DNA from: Bradyrhizobium monzae
GTDB taxonomy: Bacteria; Pseudomonadota; Alphaproteobacteria; Rhizobiales; Xanthobacteraceae
Direction: 5' to 3'
NCBI RefSeq assembly: GCF_021458635.1
Contig: NZ_JAIRDQ010000003.1
Coordinates: forward strand, 62,001-126,000
Length of the DNA: 64,000 nucleotides
Below are positions 34,420 to 43,161 of the stretch, one piece after another. The first letter of the stretch is position 1, and each line of letters begins with the position of its first letter. Both the position numbers and the translations under genes were made by a program. A model generated the notes under the pieces. It did not search any database. It was not told where the DNA came from and was given only the letters and a program-made list of their open reading frames with translations.

Positions 34420-35499
34420 TCACCGCCACGGCTGCACGATGATCTTGGTGTGCGCCTCGGGATTGGCGAGATCCGCGAACGCCTTGGCGACGCCGTCAAT
34501 TCCGACCTCAGCCGTCACCATCGCGGCGGCATCCACCTGCCCTTCCGCGATCAGGCGCAGCGACGCCGCAAACTCCTCCGGCGTGTAGCCGAGCACATAT
34601 TGGACATTGAGCTCTTTCATGATGCCGAGCATGGGCTCGCTTTTGTCGCTCTCCATGCAAACGCCGACCACGACGATCTTGGCATCGCGCGGCGCGCCCT
34701 CGAACACCTGCTGCAGCAGGCCGGGCACGCCGACGCATTCGAAGATCACCGCGGGCTTCAGCGCCGGCAGCATGGCCTGGAACGGCGGCCGCGCGGCCTT
34801 CTCCGCCTCCGACATCTGCGCGTGCTCGGCCCAGGTCGCATAGGGCTGCGACGTCAGGGGATCGACGACAATGTCGGCGCCGAACTTTGCCGCGAGCGCG
34901 CGCCGCGCCGGCGAATAGTCGGCAGCAACGATCGGATGCAGGCCCTTGAGCTTCAGCGCGGCGATCACCGCAAGGCCGACCGGCCCGCAGCCGATGACGA
35001 GCGGCACTTCGCCGCCGCTGATGTTGGCTTTGGCCACCGCATGGACGCCGACCGCAAGCGGCTCGGTCAGCGCGGCATGTTCGGGCGCAAGGCCGTTCGG
35101 CACTTCCAGCAGCAGCGGCTCGCTGAGCAGCATCGCTTCCGCATAACCGCCGACGAAGTCGTTGGAATAGCCGATGCCCTTGATGCCCTCCGGCGTGAGC
35201 AATGCGGGCAGCGAGCACACATGCGTGCCCGGCTTGAGCTTGCGCGTGGTGCCGGGGCCGTAGTCGACGATCTCGCAGCAGAACTCATGACCGAAGACGA
35301 CGTCGCGCGACAGATCCATCGGCGTTCGCCCGGTCTTCTTCGCCATCTCCACCATCCGCGGCGCGTGCTGGCGCGCGTGCAGGTCGGAGCCGCAAATGCC
35401 GCAGGCGAGCGTCTTGACCAGCACCTGGCCGGGGCCCGGCTTCGGCTCGGCCATCCGGTCGACGACAATCTCACCGTTCCTGAAAATCGCAGCGCGCAT
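34420..35499 (-). CDS. Zinc-binding alcohol dehydrogenase family protein
   Basis: Encodes 359 residues from the ATG at 35499 with GGAG five bases upstream. Catalytic-zinc residues are visible in CGICGSDLHAR and VVFGHEFCCEI, and the NAD motif is VIGCGPVGLAVIAAL. The four-cysteine structural zinc lobe is missing: after GTHVCSLPALL the sequence reads TPEGIKGIGYSNDFVGGYAE. That absence suggests the subgroup lacking structural zinc. It reduces or oxidises an alcohol or sugar; the neighbours are an exporter on the same strand and ppk2 on the other, giving no pathway clue. Confidence 0.87.
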   Translation of the reverse strand: MRAAIFRNGEIVVDRMAEPKPGPGQVLVKTLACGICGSDLHARQHAPRMVEMAKKTGRTPMDLSRDVVFGHEFCCEIVDYGPGTTRKLKPGTHVCSLPALLTPEGIKGIGYSNDFVGGYAEAMLLSEPLLLEVPNGLAPEHAALTEPLAVGVHAVAKANISGGEVPLVIGCGPVGLAVIAALKLKGLHPIVAADYSPARRALAAKFGADIVVDPLTSQPYATWAEHAQMSEAEKAARPPFQAMLPALKPAVIFECVGVPGLLQQVFEGAPRDAKIVVVGVCMESDKSEPMLGIMKELNVQYVLGYTPEEFAASLRLIAEGQVDAAAMVTAEVGIDGVAKAFADLANPEAHTKIIVQPWR

Positions 35500-35558
35500 C
35501 CAGCTCCTCCCCCATCGTTGGAGCCGTTGATAGCACGAAGCGGGACGCTTGACTTGCG

Positions 35559-36500
35559 TCAGGGGTTCGGGGAACGCGCGGCCTGCACCAGAAGCTGAGC
35601 GCGGCGAATGCGCTCGCGATGGGCGATGTAGAGACCGCTGGCGACGATGAAAGCCGCGCCGGTGATCGTCCATACGTCCGGCAACTCGCCGAACAGGAAG
35701 AATCCCAGAAGGCTGACCCACAGCAACTGCGTGTAGGAGAACGGCGCCAGCACCGAAGCATCGCCGTAGCGATAGGCCAGCACGATGATCCATTGGCCGA
35801 CGGTCGAGGCGACACCGATCACGATGCCGAGGCCGATCGCGGTCCAGGTCGGCGTGACCCAGACGAACGGCACCATCACGCTGAGGATCGCGACGCCGGT
35901 GAGAGCGGAGTACGCCATGGTGGTGAGAACGGCCTCGCGCCCGCTCATCATGCGCGTCATGATCAGCGCGGCAGCCCAGCAGAACGCCGAGACGATCGGG
36001 AAGAAGGCGGCGATGTGGAACGCACTCGAGCCGGGCCGCAGAATGATCATCACGCCGGTCAAGCCGATCGCGGTCGCGATCCAGCGACGCATCCCGACCT
36101 TCTCACTGAGGAAGATAATCGACAGTGCGGTGACAAACAGCGGCGAGACGAAGCCGGTGGCGGAAGCTTCCGCAATCGGCAGGAAGCGCAGGCCAGTGAT
36201 GAAGAACAGCGAGGAGCCGAGCAGCGCGACGCCCCTCATCAACTGCAGCCCGAGACGTTCGGTCCGCATCGCATGCAGCGGCGAACCCGGCAGCATCACG
36301 GGCGTGAACATCAGCGCGAAGGTGACGAATCGGATCCAGGTGATCTCGATCGACGGCAGGCTGGTCGAGAGATATTTCGCGGTGACGTCGGAGCAGCCGA
36401 GGAACACCGTCGACAGCAGCACCAGCGCGATGCCCTTGAAGGGATGATCGACGCGCGCAGGCGCACGGCGAGCCTCCTGCTTCTTCTCCGGCGCGGGCAT
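35559..36500 (-). CDS. EamA/DMT family transporter
   Basis: Encodes 313 residues from the ATG at 36500 (MPAPEKKQEARR); a GTG at 36611 would add 37 proline-rich residues and cannot be excluded. Ten hydrophobic segments occur in two EamA repeats, the first starting GIALVLLSTVFLGCSDVTAK and the second with FCWAAALIMTRMMSG. Members of this family export amino acids or metabolites. It is 59 bp upstream of the zinc dehydrogenase gene on the same strand and may be cotranscribed. Confidence 0.85.
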   Translation of the reverse strand: MPAPEKKQEARRAPARVDHPFKGIALVLLSTVFLGCSDVTAKYLSTSLPSIEITWIRFVTFALMFTPVMLPGSPLHAMRTERLGLQLMRGVALLGSSLFFITGLRFLPIAEASATGFVSPLFVTALSIIFLSEKVGMRRWIATAIGLTGVMIILRPGSSAFHIAAFFPIVSAFCWAAALIMTRMMSGREAVLTTMAYSALTGVAILSVMVPFVWVTPTWTAIGLGIVIGVASTVGQWIIVLAYRYGDASVLAPFSYTQLLWVSLLGFFLFGELPDVWTITGAAFIVASGLYIAHRERIRRAQLLVQAARSPNP

Positions 36501-36688
36501 GGAAATACTGTCGAGCCTTGCGGCTGCGGCGGGCGGCGGTGTCACGGCTGGAACCTGGGAAAACGACGATTCGGGAACGATCGTAAAAAACGACAAATGC
36601 GCCGCTTTCACAACTTCCGAAAACAGGATGCCGATATGCGCTCACGTCCGCGCGCGTCAATACTCCATTAATAATAGGCCTTTGTGCA

Positions 36689-37528
36689 CTACAGCATGGG
36701 CAGACCACGCGGTTTCGAACCGCGCGGAAACGCCGCATCCAGCGCCGAAATCTCCTCTTTCGTCAGCACGAGATTACCGGCAGTCGCATTTTCGCCGGCA
36801 TGTTCGGCGGATGACGCCTTCGGGATCGCAAACACCGTAGTCGCACGGGTGAGGAAGCTCAACGCGACCTGACGCGGCGTCGCGCGACGCGCCTCCGCAA
36901 TGCGCGCGAGCACGGCGCCGCCCTTGCTGCGCTCATCGGGAAAATCATCGTGCCCGAACGGTGAATAGGCGACGACGGCGACGCCGTGCTTCTCGCACCA
37001 CGGGATCACCGTATGCTCGATCGCACGTTCCTTCAGATGATAGAGCACCTGATTGCAGGCGATCCTGCCTTCGCCGGACACATCGAGGATTTCGTCGAGA
37101 TCGTCCGCGTCGAAATTGGAAACGCCCCAGGATTTGATCTTGCCGGCCTTCACCAGTTCCTCGAATGCGGCGACGGTGTCTTCAAGGTCATACGAGCCGC
37201 GCCAGTGCAGCAGGTAGCAATCGAGACGATCCGTCTTCAGCCGCTTCAGCGAGCGCTCGCAGGCCGTAATGGTACCGCGACGCGAGGCATTGCTCGGCAG
37301 CACCTTCGATACCAGGAATACCTCATCACGGCGGCCGGCGATCGCATCGGCAATGACGAGCTCGGCGTCGCCGTACATCTCCGCGGTGTCGATATGGGTC
37401 ATGCCGAGATCGAGCCCGCGCTGCAGCGCCGCGACCGCGCGCTTGCGATCGCCATGGTCGAGATACCAGGTGCCCTGCCCGATCACGGAGACATTGGCGC
37501 CGGTCCTGCCGAAGGGTTTTGTGTTCAT
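36689..37528 (-). CDS. Aldo/keto reductase
   Basis: Encodes 279 residues from the ATG at 37528, with AAGGAG six bases upstream. The catalytic tetrad is visible: Asp in THIDTAEMYGDAE with Tyr in the same stretch, Lys in VFLVSKVLPSNA and His in CYLLHWRGS. The cofactor-binding end reads IPKASSAEHAGENATAG. It follows an SMP-30-type lactonase by 19 bp in one transcription unit, a pairing that suits sugar or sugar-lactone metabolism. The substrate is not known. Confidence 0.9.
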   Translation of the reverse strand: MNTKPFGRTGANVSVIGQGTWYLDHGDRKRAVAALQRGLDLGMTHIDTAEMYGDAELVIADAIAGRRDEVFLVSKVLPSNASRRGTITACERSLKRLKTDRLDCYLLHWRGSYDLEDTVAAFEELVKAGKIKSWGVSNFDADDLDEILDVSGEGRIACNQVLYHLKERAIEHTVIPWCEKHGVAVVAYSPFGHDDFPDERSKGGAVLARIAEARRATPRQVALSFLTRATTVFAIPKASSAEHAGENATAGNLVLTKEEISALDAAFPRGSKPRGLPML

Positions 37529-37547
37529 GTTTGCTCCTTCAAATGCT

Positions 37548-38444
37548 CTACAGACCACTGATGTCCGCGACCAGCACGCTGCCGGTCGCAGACTCCGTGA
37601 TATAGAGCCGATCCTTCTTCGCGCCACCGATAGCGACATTGGTGCAGTTCGGCCCCGCGCAGGACTTGATCCGCGCGATCAGCTCACCATTCGGTGCGAA
37701 CACGAAGACATGGCCGAGCGAGGCGTGGCCGACGAACAGGCGACCGCTCGCGTCCATGGTCATGCCGTCGGGGCCTGACGTGCCGAACAGCGAGCAGAAG
37801 CGGCCAACCTTCGACACGCTGCCATCCTTCATGAACGGCAGCCGCCATACCGCATTGTCGCGCGTCATCGCGACGAACAGCACGGTCTCGGTCGGATCAA
37901 GCACCAGTCCGTTCGGGCTGATGCCGGTGTCAACAAGACAATCGAGCCGGCCGTTCGGCGCCAGTTTATAGACGCGGCCGCTTGCGTCGTGCAGACCGGT
38001 CTGGCCCTGGTCGGTGAAATAGATGTCGCCATTCGAGGCGAGATGCAGATCGTTGCAGCCGCGGAACGATTCCGAATTGCGCGCGGTCAGGATGGGCTTG
38101 ATGCGACCAGCCTTGGCGTCGAGCTCCATGATGCCGTGCATGTAATCCGCCACCAGGACGCGGCCGTCGGCCGCGATCTTCAGCCCGTTCGGCCAGCCCT
38201 CATACTCGATCACGAGCGACCACGTGCCATCCGGTGCAATGCGGAAGATGCGGCCAAACGGAATGTCGACCACGTAGAGATTTCCATCCCTGTCGAACGA
38301 CGGCCCTTCGATGAAGCTATCGGTCGGTACGCCCGGCCGGTTGGCGTCGGCCCAATCGCTCCACACGCCTTTGCGGCGGAAATCATCGGGCATGACGGAA
38401 AAGATCTTGGTTTCGATCAGGCGCGGCGGCGTTTCCAGGTACAT
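37548..38444 (-). CDS. SMP-30/gluconolactonase-like protein
   Basis: Encodes 298 residues from the ATG at 38444. Propeller motifs are IEGPSFDRDGNLYVVDI (metal Glu), FRGCNDLHLASNGDIYFTD (Asn), SPNGLVLDPTETVLFVAM and TSGPDGMTMDASGRLFVGH (Asp). It shares the metal residues of the lactonase at 27486-28463 but is clearly a distinct paralogue. Only a weak Shine-Dalgarno (AAGAAA) precedes it. It is the first gene of a two-gene unit with the aldo/keto reductase. Confidence 0.85.
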   Translation of the reverse strand: MYLETPPRLIETKIFSVMPDDFRRKGVWSDWADANRPGVPTDSFIEGPSFDRDGNLYVVDIPFGRIFRIAPDGTWSLVIEYEGWPNGLKIAADGRVLVADYMHGIMELDAKAGRIKPILTARNSESFRGCNDLHLASNGDIYFTDQGQTGLHDASGRVYKLAPNGRLDCLVDTGISPNGLVLDPTETVLFVAMTRDNAVWRLPFMKDGSVSKVGRFCSLFGTSGPDGMTMDASGRLFVGHASLGHVFVFAPNGELIARIKSCAGPNCTNVAIGGAKKDRLYITESATGSVLVADISGL

Positions 38445-38566
38445 TTTTGATTTTTTCTTATTGCTGAGGGGGAGCGCGGCAACATAGGGCACAATCGCGG
38501 GCGCGTCGATTGGGGCAGTGGCATGGCTGCGTTGGTGGAAATGGATAATCCGCCTCAACAAGCACC

Positions 38567-38644
38567 GTCATTGCGAGCGCAGCGAAGCAATCCAGACTGT
38601 CACCGCGGCGGGACTCTGGATTGCTTCGCTGCGCTCGCAATGAC
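38567..38644. repeat. REP palindrome, copy 6
   Basis: REP family element (GTCATTGCGAGCGCAGCGAA ... CTCGCAATGAC) immediately after the stop of the nitrate reductase gene on the minus strand, where it may stabilise the 3' end of the narK operon mRNA. Confidence 0.85.
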
Positions 38645-38661
38645 GATGGAGAGAGTGGTGC

Positions 38662-41367
38662 CTACCTCGCCGCGCCCGCGAGCTTGACCTGCTTCGCCGG
38701 TGCCGCCTCTGTCGTTGCGATCAGCCGCTTCAGCTCGGGGATGCAGGAACCGCAATTGGTGCCGGCCTTCAGTTTTGCGCCGATCTCGGCGGCGGTGCGC
38801 GCGCCTGCCGCGATGGTGTCGCAGATGGTGCCACGGCCGACGCCGAAGCAGGCGCAGACGACCGGACCGGTCGCCGCGGCGCCTTCGCTGGACTTGCCTG
38901 ACAGCAGCATGCGGCGCTGATCGTCGGTGACGCGATCGGCCGCGAACGCGCTCTTCACCACCTCCCAGTCCCCGGCATCGCGCGCGGGGCCGACGAACAG
39001 ACAGGTCTCGATGCGATCGCCCGAAAACAAGGCCGCGCGATAAACACCGCCGCCGAAATCGCGGTAGTCGGCGACATCTTCGCCGGCAAGGCCGTCGAGC
39101 CAGGCCGGCCAGCGCGACAGATCCGCGTTGTCGGCGAAGAGATAGCCGAAGCCGCCGGCCACAGTTGCGCGAGTCCACAGCAGGTTTTGCGGTAAATCGA
39201 GCTGTTTTCGCGACAGCGCAAAGCCGCGGAAGACGTACTCATACGGCGCGATCGCCGCCGGCGTCGCCTTCGATTCCGGCTGCCCGGAGAACGGATCCGT
39301 GAACGGCGCGACCAGCGCACCGACACGGCCGTGCGAGGCATTCATCGCGCTCCAGTGGATCGGCGCGAACAACGCACCGCGTTGCTGCCGCTCGCTGACG
39401 ACAGCCTTCAAAATGCACTGGCCGTAATCGGTGGTGATGCGGGCATAGCCGTCATGGACGATGCCGTATTTGTTGGCGTCGTCGGGATGAATCTCGACGA
39501 ACGGCTCGGGCAGATGCGCGCCCAGCCGCTTGCTCAGCCCCGTGCGCGTCATCGTATGCCACTGGTCGCGGATGCGTCCGGTGTTGAGCCGCAGGGGGCG
39601 CGACGGTCCGGTCTCGCTGCGCAGTGCAGGCATCTCCGGCGCGACGAAGCGGCCCTTGCCGTCATTGGTGAAGAAGCCGCCTGCCGCGAAGAAGCGCTCG
39701 CCCGGCGCCTCGCCCTCGCGCGCCGGCCATTGCACGGGCTTCAAGGCGTCGAAGTCTTCATCAGACAGCGACGTCAGCGCGCCGATGTCGAAATCGCGGC
39801 TGCCATTGTTCTCGAACGCCGAGAGCGCGGCGTGCTCGCGGAAAATCTCGGCGGCGGATTTGTAATTGAAGCTGTCGCCGAAGCCGAGGCGTTTTGCGGT
39901 CTCGCTGAGGATCCACCAATCGGGACGCGCCTCGCCGGGTGCGGGCAGGAACGAACGCTGGCGCGAGATGCGGCGTTCGGAATTGGTCACCGTGCCCGAC
40001 TTCTCGCCCCAGGCCAGTGCCGGCAGCAGCACGTGCGGGCCGGCTCCGACCGTGTCGTTGGAGAGCACGTTCTCGGAGACCACGAACAGCTCGAGCTTCT
40101 TCAGCGCCTCGCGCACGAAATCGGCATCAGGCAGCGACACCGCGGGATTGGTGCCCATCACCCATAACGCCTTGACCTCGCCGCGGTTGATCGCCTCGAA
40201 TAGCTGCACTGCCTTCAGCCCTTCGTGGGTCGCGATGCCCGGCGCCTTCCAGAACCGCCTGACGCGGTCGATGTCGGGCGGCGTGAAGTTCATGTGCGCA
40301 GCGAGCTGATTGGCGAGACCGCCGACCTCACGGCCGCCCATCGCGTTGGGCTGGCCGGTGAGCGAGAACGGCGAGGCACCGAGCTTACCGATGCGGCCCG
40401 TGGCAAGATGGCAGTTCAGGATCGCGTTGACCTTGTCGGTGCCCTGCGCCGACTGGTTCACGCCCTGCGAATAGAGCGTGACGACACGCTCGGTGTCGCG
40501 GAACATCTTGAAGAAGGCGGCGACGTCCTGCTCGGGGAGGCCGGTCGCCAGCGCGGTCGCCGTGACGCTGCCGGCGATGTTGCGCGCGCGCGCCAGCGCA
40601 TCATCAAAACCCGACGTGTTCTGGGCGATATACTCCTGATCCAGTGCGCCGCTGTCGGCGAGATGGACGAACAGGCCCGAGAACAGCGCGGTATCGGTGC
40701 CGGGCTTGATGCCGAGGAACAGATCGACGTCGCTCGCGGTATCCGTGCGGCGCGGATCGATCACGATCATGCGCGCGCCGCGCTCCTGCCGGTTCTTCAG
40801 CATGCGCTGGAACAGCACCGGGTGGCACCAGGCGGCGTTCGAGCCGACGAAGACGAGCAGATCGGCCTGGTCGAGATCCTCGTAGCAGCCGGGCACGGTG
40901 TCGGCGCCGAAGGCACGGCGGTGGCCGGCGACCGAGGACGACATGCACAGCCGCGAATTGGTGTCGACGTTCGCCGTGCCGACAAAGCCCTTCATCAGCT
41001 TGTTGGCGACGTAGTAATCCTCGGTGAGCAGCTGGCCCGAAAGATAGAACGCGACCGCGTCGGCCCCGTCGCGCGCGACGATGTGCTGCATGCGATGGGC
41101 GACGTGATCAAGCGCATCGCTCCACGCGACGCGCTCCAGCACGCCCTTGCAGCGGATCATCGGATACAGCAGCCGGCTCTCCAGCCCGACGGTCTCGCCG
41201 AGCGCAGAGCCTTTCGAACACAGCCGGCCGAAATTGGCGGGATGATCGGGATCACCCGCGATCGCAGCACCGCCCGCGCCATCTGGCGTTGCGAGCACGC
41301 CGCAACCGACGCCGCAATAGGGACAGGTCGTTTTGGTCGTGCGGAGGTTGGGGTCGATCGCCGTCAT
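38662..41367 (-). CDS. nasC: Assimilatory nitrate reductase catalytic subunit
   Basis: Encodes 901 residues. An N-terminal [4Fe-4S] binding site is CPYCGVGCGV with the fourth cysteine in RLCSKGSALG, followed by molybdopterin domains (VDTNSRLCMSSSVAGHRRAF, MGTNPAVSLPDADFVREAL). The C-terminus carries a BFD-like [2Fe-2S] domain, CACFGVGRGTICDTI and NCGSCIPELKR, about residues 835-880. It reduces nitrate to nitrite in the cytoplasm. It is the last gene of the leftward unit narK-globin-flavoprotein-nasC, 15 bp after the flavoprotein, which probably supplies electrons from NAD(P)H. No nitrite reductase gene is in the window. Confidence 0.96.
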   Translation of the reverse strand: MTAIDPNLRTTKTTCPYCGVGCGVLATPDGAGGAAIAGDPDHPANFGRLCSKGSALGETVGLESRLLYPMIRCKGVLERVAWSDALDHVAHRMQHIVARDGADAVAFYLSGQLLTEDYYVANKLMKGFVGTANVDTNSRLCMSSSVAGHRRAFGADTVPGCYEDLDQADLLVFVGSNAAWCHPVLFQRMLKNRQERGARMIVIDPRRTDTASDVDLFLGIKPGTDTALFSGLFVHLADSGALDQEYIAQNTSGFDDALARARNIAGSVTATALATGLPEQDVAAFFKMFRDTERVVTLYSQGVNQSAQGTDKVNAILNCHLATGRIGKLGASPFSLTGQPNAMGGREVGGLANQLAAHMNFTPPDIDRVRRFWKAPGIATHEGLKAVQLFEAINRGEVKALWVMGTNPAVSLPDADFVREALKKLELFVVSENVLSNDTVGAGPHVLLPALAWGEKSGTVTNSERRISRQRSFLPAPGEARPDWWILSETAKRLGFGDSFNYKSAAEIFREHAALSAFENNGSRDFDIGALTSLSDEDFDALKPVQWPAREGEAPGERFFAAGGFFTNDGKGRFVAPEMPALRSETGPSRPLRLNTGRIRDQWHTMTRTGLSKRLGAHLPEPFVEIHPDDANKYGIVHDGYARITTDYGQCILKAVVSERQQRGALFAPIHWSAMNASHGRVGALVAPFTDPFSGQPESKATPAAIAPYEYVFRGFALSRKQLDLPQNLLWTRATVAGGFGYLFADNADLSRWPAWLDGLAGEDVADYRDFGGGVYRAALFSGDRIETCLFVGPARDAGDWEVVKSAFAADRVTDDQRRMLLSGKSSEGAAATGPVVCACFGVGRGTICDTIAAGARTAAEIGAKLKAGTNCGSCIPELKRLIATTEAAPAKQVKLAGAAR

Positions 41368-41382
41368 GTCAAGCCGCCTCCA

Positions 41383-42600
41383 TCAAGCAGCTCTGGACGG
41401 CAGCGCGAGCGCGCGGCCGAACATCATGTCGGCGCGGATCCCGGCGATCTTCTCGCGCGTACGGATCAGCTCGAGATACCAGAGCGCGTCGGCGGTATCA
41501 CCGATCAAGACGGCGCCGGTGAGACATCCGTCGGCGATCACAAGCTTCTTGTAGGTGCCGCGCCTGCGATCGGTCAGCAGCAGGCTCTCGCTGCCCTCCC
41601 CGCCCACGAAGTCGCCGGCGGAGAACACGCTGACGCCCGAGACCTTCAGATTGGTCGAGACCACACTGCCCTGATACGCGGCGGGACGGCCGCCGAGATG
41701 CCGCGCCAGAACGCGCGCCTGCTCATAGGCCGGCTCGACCAGGCCGTAACAGGTGCCGCGATGCTCGGCGCACTCGCCGAGCGCGTAGATGTCGGGCGAC
41801 GCCGTCTGCATCTCGTCGTTGACGACGATGCCGCGGTTGACCGCGATGCCGGCCTCCCTGGCCAGCGCGATGTTCGGCCTGATGCCGGCGGCGAAGATCA
41901 CGGCGTCGGCCTCGACGCGGCTGCCGTCGGCAAGCTCGACGGCTTCGACCTGGCGCTCGCCATGGATGCGCGCGGTCGAGGCATTGAGCAGGATGCGGAT
42001 GCCCTTGCGTTCGACCAGCGTCTTGAGCAGATCGGCGGCCGGCCCATCGAGCTGGCGCTCCATCAGCCGGTCCATCAGATGCAGCAGCGTCACGGGCGCG
42101 CCGGCTTTCGCCAGGCCATAGGCCGCTTCGAGCCCGAGCAGGCCACCGCCGACCACAACAACGCGCTTCTTCGCGGCCGCCAGCGTCAGCAGCAGGTCGA
42201 CATCGCGCGTGTCGCGAAACGTATGCACGCCGGCGAGATCGGCGCCGGGCACGTTCAGCCGCAGCGGTGTCGATCCCGTGGCGAGCACGAGCTTGGAATA
42301 TTCCATGCTCTCTTCACCTGCGATTTTCAGCTCGCGGCGGCCGGTGTCGATCTCGGTGACGCGGTAGCCGTAGCGCACCGTGACGCCGCGATGGCGCCAC
42401 CAGTCGGCGGGCCGCAGCTCGATCTCGTGCGAGCCGGTTTCGCCGGCCAGCACCGAGGAGAGCAGCACGCGATTGTAAGCGAGCCGCGGCTCATCGCCGA
42501 TGACGGCAACCGCGTAGCGGCCGAGCGCAGTCTTGGCGAGTTCATCGACCAGACGCGCAGCCGCCATGCCGTTACCGACGATGACCAGTGGTTCACTCAC
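41383..42600 (-). CDS. flp: FAD-dependent NAD(P)H oxidoreductase for nitrate reductase (NirB N-terminal type)
   Basis: Encodes 405 residues. FAD motif LVIVGNGMAAARLVDEL, NAD motif VVVVGGGLLGLEAAYGL near residue 147, and the late FAD motif IYALGECAEHRG are present. The sequence matches the flavin half of NADH-nitrite reductase NirB without its siroheme and Fe-S parts. In Bradyrhizobium the equivalent protein Flp passes electrons to NasC and is thought to reduce the globin; this assignment rests on my recollection of that operon. It lies between the globin gene (10 bp gap) and nasC (15 bp gap). Confidence 0.9.
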   Translation of the reverse strand: MSEPLVIVGNGMAAARLVDELAKTALGRYAVAVIGDEPRLAYNRVLLSSVLAGETGSHEIELRPADWWRHRGVTVRYGYRVTEIDTGRRELKIAGEESMEYSKLVLATGSTPLRLNVPGADLAGVHTFRDTRDVDLLLTLAAAKKRVVVVGGGLLGLEAAYGLAKAGAPVTLLHLMDRLMERQLDGPAADLLKTLVERKGIRILLNASTARIHGERQVEAVELADGSRVEADAVIFAAGIRPNIALAREAGIAVNRGIVVNDEMQTASPDIYALGECAEHRGTCYGLVEPAYEQARVLARHLGGRPAAYQGSVVSTNLKVSGVSVFSAGDFVGGEGSESLLLTDRRRGTYKKLVIADGCLTGAVLIGDTADALWYLELIRTREKIAGIRADMMFGRALALPSRAA

Positions 42601-42610
42601 AAGGCATCTC

Positions 42611-43039
42611 CTATTCGGCGGCCTGCGCCTGTGCGCCGTAGGCCTCGGAAATCATGTAGCCGGACAGCACGCCATAGGCGTCGGTCCAGGCGGTTGCGAG
42701 TTCGGGCGTCCAGGCGTCGCCGAGCCCCTTCTCCAGAGTCCACAGCAAGGTCGCGCCGACCACGGGATAGTGCTCGGCCTTGGCGCCGTAGGCGACGTGG
42801 CGCTTGGCGAGCGCCGACGCCGCGGGAAGAATCGTCTCGACATTCGACAGGCCACTGACGACAGCGGCGAGCATGCCCATCAGCTTCTTGCGCTGCTCGG
42901 TCATGTCCTCGGGAAACATCGCACGCACGGACGGCGCCACTTCGAACAAGCGGTCGTAGAACAACTTTGAGGCTGCTTCTGAAATCGGCGCGACCTTGGA
43001 AAAGCTTTGCTGCACGAGGGCGATCTGCTGTGGCGTCAT
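42611..43039 (-). CDS. bjgb: Single-domain bacterial hemoglobin
   Basis: Encodes 142 residues from the ATG at 43039, with GGAG seven bases upstream. This is a Vitreoscilla-type globin without a reductase domain: SKLFYDRLFEVAPSVRAMFP covers the B to CD region and the proximal histidine is in ALAKRHVAYGAK (about residue 84), followed by HYPVVGATLLWTLEKGLGDA. It should bind O2 or NO in the cytoplasm. In the matching Bradyrhizobium operon the globin Bjgb detoxifies nitric oxide made during nitrate assimilation. The flavoprotein next door is its likely reductase. Confidence 0.92.
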   Translation of the reverse strand: MTPQQIALVQQSFSKVAPISEAASKLFYDRLFEVAPSVRAMFPEDMTEQRKKLMGMLAAVVSGLSNVETILPAASALAKRHVAYGAKAEHYPVVGATLLWTLEKGLGDAWTPELATAWTDAYGVLSGYMISEAYGAQAQAAE

Positions 43040-43118
43040 GATGTTCTCCTGTCTGTTTCGGTCTGCCTTTGTCCGCGCCGTTGCGAACAAGGTTCATGGG
43101 TCAAACTTCATCAGAGCG

Positions 43119-43144
43119 GCTTCTCCCCGCGTGCGGGGAGAAGC
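43119..43144 (-). promoter_or_regulatory. Strong hairpin between narK and the globin gene
   Basis: A perfect inverted repeat with 11-bp arms (GCTTCTCCCCG and complement) around a short loop lies in the 122-bp spacer inside the operon. There is no T-run, so it is more likely an mRNA stability or processing element than a terminator. Confidence 0.5.
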
Positions 43145-43161
43145 GAGTTGCGTACCGAGTA

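Noticed and set aside
40225..42858. A very long open frame (877 codons) on the plus strand antisense to nasC and the flavoprotein gene
   Set aside because: High-GC codon bias keeps the opposite strand open; the sense strand carries complete conserved enzymes, and the antisense translation has low-complexity composition and no family features.
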